Shown: positions 60,234 through 64,000 of the stretch, piece after piece
Layout: the number at the start of each line of letters is the position of its first letter
Numbering within the stretch: position 1 is the stretch's first letter
DNA from: Dyella sp. C9
GTDB taxonomy: Bacteria; Pseudomonadota; Gammaproteobacteria; Xanthomonadales; Rhodanobacteraceae
Direction: 5' to 3'
Assembly: GCF_003332825.1 (NCBI RefSeq)
Contig: NZ_QIRF01000016.1
Location: 1-64,000, forward strand
DNA length: 64,000 bases
Position numbers and translations under genes: made by a program
The notes under the pieces: generated by a model
The model's database searches: none
The model's input: only the letters and a program-made list of their open reading frames with translations
Told to the model about the DNA's origin: nothing

Positions 60234-63077
60234 CTACTCTGCCGCGTGATCGGTGCCGATCGGCGCCACCAGGGCCTGCTCGACGAGCGCCGCCTGTTCG
60301 GCGACGTGCGTGTTGAGGTGGCCGGCGGCCGGAGCCGGCGAGCGAGCGCGTCCCGCGTACGAGAGACTCTGCTTGCTGCCCACGCAGGCCTGCAGGTGGT
60401 GGCGGATCTGGAACCAGGCGCCCTGGTTCATCGGCTCTTCCTGGCACCAGATCACTTCCTTGGCGGAAGGATACTTTTCCAGTTCGGCCGTGACCTGCGG
60501 ACGCGGGAACGGGTACAGCTGCTCGACACGCACGATGGCGACGTCGCTGAGGCCGCGCTTCTCGGCGTCTTCCAGCAGGTCGTAGTAGACCTTGCCCGAG
60601 CACAGCACCACGCGCTTGACCTTCTTGGCGGCCAGGTCGCGGTGTTCCGGGATCACCAGCTGGAAGCTGCCCGTGGCCAGCTCGTCCAGGGTGGACACGG
60701 CCAGCTTGTGGCGCAGCAGCGACTTGGGCGTCATCACGATCAGCGGCTTGCGCGTCGGGCGCACCATCTGGCGGCGGATCATGTGGAAGGCCTGGGCCGG
60801 CGTGGTAGGCACGCAGACCTGCATGTTGTCCAGCGCGCACAGCTGCAGGAAACGCTCCAGGCGGGCGGAGGAGTGCTCCGGACCCTGGCCTTCGTAGCCG
60901 TGGGGCAGGAACAGCGCCAGGCCGCACAGGCGGTTCCACTTCGCTTCGCCCGAGCTGATGAACTGGTCGATCACCACCTGCGCGCCGTTGGCGAAATCGC
61001 CGAACTGGCCTTCCCAGATGTGCAGGGTGAACGGGTCGGTGGTGGCGCTGCCGTACTCGAAGGCCATGACCGCTTCTTCGCTGAGCAGCGAGTCGATCAC
61101 TTCGACGTCGGCGCCGCCGCGCACGTCGGCCAGCGGCATGTAGGTGTAGCCGGTCTTCTGGTCATGCAGCACGGCATGACGATGGAAGAAGGTGCCGCGG
61201 CCCACGTCCTGGCCGACCAGGCGCAGGTTGTAGTTCTCGTCGATGAGCGTGGCGTAGGCCAGGTTCTCGGCGAAGCCCCAGTCGCCCGGCTGGTCGCCGG
61301 CGGCCATTTTGGCGCGGTCTTCGTAGATCTTGGCCACGCGGGACTGCAGGGTCAGGTCCTTCGGCACTACCAGGATCTGGTTGGCCAGCTCGACCAGGCG
61401 CTGCTTGGAGTAACCCGTGTGGGTGTCGTTGGTCAGCTTGCCGCCGATGAACTTGTCCCAGTCGACCTCGATGTCCTTGATGAGCGCCGTGGTGAGCTCG
61501 GTCATCGGCTCGCCCGCCTCGAGGCGGTTGCGGTAGTCCTCGAACATCTTCTGGGCATCGCCGTCGGCGATCACGCCCTGCTTGACCAGCTCCTGCGCGT
61601 ACAGGTCGCGGGTGGTCGGGCGCTTGCGGATGATCTGGTACATCACCGGCTGGGTGGCGGACGGCTCGTCGGCCTCGTTGTGGCCGTGGCGGCGGTAGCA
61701 CACCAGGTCGATCACCACGTCCTTGCGGAACTGCTTGCGGAAGTCGTAGGCCAGGCGGGTGGCCTGGATCACCGCTTCCGGATCATCGCCATTCACGTGG
61801 AACACCGGCGCGTTGACCATCTTGGCCAGGTCGGTGCAGTACAGCGTGGAGCGGGTGTCCTGCGGGTTGGACGTGGTGAAGCCCACCTGGTTGTTCACTA
61901 CGATGTGCAGGCTGCCGCCGATCTTGAAGCCGCGGGCCTGGGACATGTTGAACAGTTCCATGTTCACGCCCTGGCCGGCCAGCGCCGAGTCGCCGTGCAC
62001 GATGACGGCCATCGACTGCTTGCGCTCGGTGTCGCGGCGGCGGATCTGGCGCGAATGCACCGAGCCGGCGACCACCGGGTTGACGATCTCAAGATGCGAC
62101 GGGTTGAACGCCAGCGCCACGTGGGTGCCGCCGTTGGGCGTCTTGACGTCGGCGGAGAAGCCCATGTGGTACTTCACGTCGCCCGAGTGGGCCGGATCGT
62201 CCGGGTGATCCCACTTGCCTTCGAACTCGTTGAACAGGGTGCGCGGCGGCTTGCCCAGGATGTTGACCAGCATGTTGAGGCGGCCGCGGTGGGCCATGCC
62301 GATCACCACTTCCTTGATGCCGTTGTCGCCGGCGGCGCGGACCACGTCGTCCACCATCGGGATCAGGCTGTCGCCGCCTTCCAGCGAGAAGCGCTTCTGG
62401 CCCACGTACTTGGTGTGCAGGTAGCGCTCCAGGCCCTCGGCGGCGGTCAGCTCGGCGAGGATGCGCTTCTTGCCCGCGGCGTCGAGGCCGGCGCTGCCAT
62501 TGGCCTGCTCCAGGCGGGTGTAGATCCAGTTGCGCTGCTCATGGTTGCTGATGTGCATGAACTCGACGCCGAGGGTGTTGGTGTACACCTTCTTCAGTCG
62601 AGCCAGCAGGTCACGCAGCTTCATGCGCTGGCCGCCACCGGCGAAGTTGCCGCAGTCGAACTCGGTGTCGAGGTCGGCGTCGGACAGGCCGTGGAACGAG
62701 GGCTCCAGATCCGGGGCCGGCAGCTTCTCGGCCAGGCCCAGCGGGTCGAGGTTGGACGCCAGGTGGCCGCGCGAGCGGTAGGCGGTGAGGATGCGCAGCA
62801 CGCCGGCCTGCTTGCGGGCATGGGCGTCGTCGATCGGGCCGACGGCGGCCGCCGCGGTGCGGCGCTGCTTTTGTGCGGCCTCTATACGCGCAATGGCCGC
62901 GGAGTGGGGCTTATCCCCCGCTTCGCGGCCCTTGAAGGTTTCGAAATATTTGCTCCATTCGGCGGAGACCGACGACGGGTCTGCCAACCAGGATTCATAG
63001 AGCTGTTCAACGTAATCGGCGTTGCCGCCGGCGAGTTGGGAGGATTCGAAGAACTCGCGGATCAGATTAGTGCTCAC
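60234..63077 (-). CDS. sucA: 2-oxoglutarate dehydrogenase E1
   Basis: A 947-residue thiamine-dependent E1 that decarboxylates 2-oxoglutarate in the TCA cycle. Conserved parts include GMAHRGRLNMLVNILGK, the cofactor region GDSALAGQGVNMELFNMSQ and the IVVNNQVGFTTS segment. The start is GTG 63077, where family homology begins (STNLIREFFESSQL); an in-frame ATG at 63305 would add 76 unrelated residues over the promoter. Xanthomonadales SucA proteins have about this length. Confidence 0.95.
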   Translation of the reverse strand: MSTNLIREFFESSQLAGGNADYVEQLYESWLADPSSVSAEWSKYFETFKGREAGDKPHSAAIARIEAAQKQRRTAAAAVGPIDDAHARKQAGVLRILTAYRSRGHLASNLDPLGLAEKLPAPDLEPSFHGLSDADLDTEFDCGNFAGGGQRMKLRDLLARLKKVYTNTLGVEFMHISNHEQRNWIYTRLEQANGSAGLDAAGKKRILAELTAAEGLERYLHTKYVGQKRFSLEGGDSLIPMVDDVVRAAGDNGIKEVVIGMAHRGRLNMLVNILGKPPRTLFNEFEGKWDHPDDPAHSGDVKYHMGFSADVKTPNGGTHVALAFNPSHLEIVNPVVAGSVHSRQIRRRDTERKQSMAVIVHGDSALAGQGVNMELFNMSQARGFKIGGSLHIVVNNQVGFTTSNPQDTRSTLYCTDLAKMVNAPVFHVNGDDPEAVIQATRLAYDFRKQFRKDVVIDLVCYRRHGHNEADEPSATQPVMYQIIRKRPTTRDLYAQELVKQGVIADGDAQKMFEDYRNRLEAGEPMTELTTALIKDIEVDWDKFIGGKLTNDTHTGYSKQRLVELANQILVVPKDLTLQSRVAKIYEDRAKMAAGDQPGDWGFAENLAYATLIDENYNLRLVGQDVGRGTFFHRHAVLHDQKTGYTYMPLADVRGGADVEVIDSLLSEEAVMAFEYGSATTDPFTLHIWEGQFGDFANGAQVVIDQFISSGEAKWNRLCGLALFLPHGYEGQGPEHSSARLERFLQLCALDNMQVCVPTTPAQAFHMIRRQMVRPTRKPLIVMTPKSLLRHKLAVSTLDELATGSFQLVIPEHRDLAAKKVKRVVLCSGKVYYDLLEDAEKRGLSDVAIVRVEQLYPFPRPQVTAELEKYPSAKEVIWCQEEPMNQGAWFQIRHHLQACVGSKQSLSYAGRARSPAPAAGHLNTHVAEQAALVEQALVAPIGTDHAAE

Positions 63078-63153
63078 GTCACCACCGGTGAGGAAGGGAG
63101 GCTTGCAGCCGGTCCGACCGGGGTGGATCGGATGGCTGGGAAAAATCCCGTTA

Positions 63154-63184
63154 ATTATAGCCTTGGGGTGCTGCGACGCGGCAA
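63154..63184 (-). promoter_or_regulatory. Candidate sucA promoter
   Basis: On the minus strand TTGCCG (63184-63179), a 19-base spacer and a perfect TATAAT (63159-63154) precede a leader of about 70 bases to the GTG. The rest of the 261-base gap (63185-63338) shows nothing I can name. Confidence 0.6.
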
Positions 63185-63338
63185 CCCAAAACCTGCACCG
63201 GAGATGGGGTCGATGGTGGATATTTCGACCCTTGGGGTACCGACCATCGTCGTAGATCGTTATTTTTCGCCGGGAAGATGGCTGATTTGTGACGAAGGCG
63301 TCCACGCCATCGGCGTGCTTCCGTCGTTCAGCCTCCGG

Positions 63339-63830
63339 CTAGAGATGGAGTGGCTGCAACACCGTGGCCGGCGTCGAGCGCTCCCACACCTCATCGAAAT
63401 GCTGGAGCAGCGGCGCCTGCGCGGCGCGGTCCTGGCGCGAGCCGCGGCCGTTCGCCCTGGCTGCGTCCGGCAGGAACAGGTAGCCGCCCTGGTCGGTGAG
63501 CAGGTAGGCCGAGGCGTAGGACTGGTCCAGCTCCTCCACCGGCGTGCGGATCTGGATGGCGGAGGACAGCCGTTGGGCGAGGCCGATCAGCCGGTGGCTC
63601 TCGCGCAGGGCGGTGACCGGATCGTGCAGAAGTACGCGGATCTGCGCCCCGCGTCCGGAGATGGCCAGTCGGCGCAACTCGCCCAGCTCGGCCTCGCTGG
63701 CGAAAATATCGCCAGTGAGGCGTGGCTGGTAGATCGCCACCCGGTGGCGCGCCTCGGCCAGCAGCAGCTGGCGGCTGTCGGCCAGTTCGCCACGGGTGGA
63801 GGCCGGAAGCGCGAGCTCCTGGGTGCTCAT
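63339..63830 (-). CDS. DUF7931-like conserved hypothetical protein
   Basis: A 163-residue soluble protein starting at ATG 63830, which overlaps the stop of the next gene upstream (ATGA). It has no membrane segment. It resembles small Xanthomonadales proteins grouped as DUF7931, often found beside or fused to GNAT acetyltransferases; I cannot confirm the family without a search. Segments such as RVLLHDPVTALRESHRLIGLAQRL and IQIRTPVEELDQSYASAYLL (quoted in part) look conserved. Function unknown. Confidence 0.7.
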   Translation of the reverse strand: MSTQELALPASTRGELADSRQLLLAEARHRVAIYQPRLTGDIFASEAELGELRRLAISGRGAQIRVLLHDPVTALRESHRLIGLAQRLSSAIQIRTPVEELDQSYASAYLLTDQGGYLFLPDAARANGRGSRQDRAAQAPLLQHFDEVWERSTPATVLQPLHL

Positions 63831-64000
63831 CGGCGTCGCGGCTTGCGTACCACCAGGTGCCCGTCGTTCACCAGGGACAGCAGCAAGGCGAGCTGGGCGG
63901 CAGGGGCGGACTTGCCCGGGCTCAGTTCGCGTTGGCTGCACAGCTGGGTCGCCCATTCGACCGTGGCCGGATAGGCCTGGCCGTTGACGAACAGGGTGGC
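63827..64000 (-). CDS. C-terminal fragment of an uncharacterised protein (partial at right edge)
   Basis: The last 57 codons of a gene that runs out of the window. The readable part begins ATLFVNGQAYPATVEWATQL and ends in a basic tail RKPRRR. The pattern LFVNGQAY...LCSQREL resembles the C-terminal winged-helix region of YcfD/RoxA-like cupin oxygenases (ribosomal protein hydroxylases), but the piece is too short to be sure. Its stop overlaps the downstream gene start. Confidence 0.55.
   Translation of the reverse strand, partial: ATLFVNGQAYPATVEWATQLCSQRELSPGKSAPAAQLALLLSLVNDGHLVVRKPRRR

Noticed and set aside
63078..63305. sucA start at ATG 63305
   Set aside because: The added 76 residues are unlike E1 proteins, and a perfect TATAAT lies inside that stretch.
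60246..63974. Plus-strand open frame of 1242 codons
   Set aside because: It lies antisense to the whole conserved sucA gene and runs into the DUF7931-like gene; its sequence has low-complexity His/Gly/Val composition typical of an antisense shadow in GC-rich DNA.
1..64000. CRISPR arrays, insertion sequences, prophage or integron features
   Set aside because: I found no regularly spaced direct repeats, no transposase or integrase reading frame and no att-like duplications; the repeats present are short intergenic inverted repeats.

Overview
The window looks like a chromosomal contig from a GC-rich gammaproteobacterium of the Xanthomonadales (Lysobacterales). A Rhodanobacteraceae member such as a Dyella, Frateuria or Rhodanobacter relative is my best guess from the protein sequences and gene order; this is an inference, not a database result. 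Nearly all of it is conserved housekeeping sequence. I see no prophage, insertion sequence, CRISPR array or genomic island. Positions 7-40 are a degraded Illumina Nextera adapter, so base 1 is a contig end and not a biological boundary.

Layout. 41-4454 (minus): a MoxR ATPase, DUF58 and transglutaminase (TgpA-like) set followed by a truncated Slp-type lipoprotein gene. 4496-6094: a GT39-type membrane glycosyltransferase, then yceF and a small membrane protein (minus). 7242-13137: yceD, rpmF, fabH, fabD, fabG, acpP and fabF, the fatty acid synthesis cluster, without plsX. 13157-21149: pabB, pabC, mltG, tmk and holB, then a second GT39 protein, a PIG-L deacetylase and a PilZ protein. 21256-36071: the complete 14-gene nuoA-N operon for respiratory complex I. 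36142-45606: initiator tRNA, rimP, nusA, infB, rbfA, truB, rpsO and pnp, the same order as the metY-to-pnp region of E. coli. 45708-49546: class III PHA synthase genes phaE and phaC, a PspC protein, mtnA and a GtrA-like protein. 49684-52287: gyrA. 52378-57060: small dispersed genes (DUF427, NUDIX, peroxiredoxin, CbpA-like co-chaperone, PilH-like regulator, AcuI-like reductase, LOG protein). 57290-63077 (minus): sucA, sucB and lpdA, the 2-oxoglutarate dehydrogenase complex. The right edge holds a DUF7931-like gene and the C-terminal end of one more gene.

The genes serve central functions: membrane lipid synthesis and folate precursors, DNA replication, aerobic respiration (complex I fed by the TCA cycle), the transcription and translation machinery with RNA decay, and carbon storage. 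Many neighbours overlap by 1-4 bases (ATGA or TAATG junctions), which points to tight operons. Several junctions carry terminator-like hairpins or attenuator candidates (rpmF/fabH, fabH/fabD, acpP/fabF, the rimP leader and the rpsO leader).

The points most worth a second look are: an in-frame amber codon at codon 45 of the essential gene infB; a proline in place of the oxyanion-hole glutamine of FabD; a double-hairpin intergenic repeat present three times with compensatory base changes; a probably leaderless yceD-rpmF transcript; an initiator tRNA with a U1:U72 mismatch; and a GyrA quinolone-resistance region that carries Ala83. The adapter at the contig end shows that base-level errors occur in this assembly, so the infB and fabD anomalies must be checked against reads before any biological reading.
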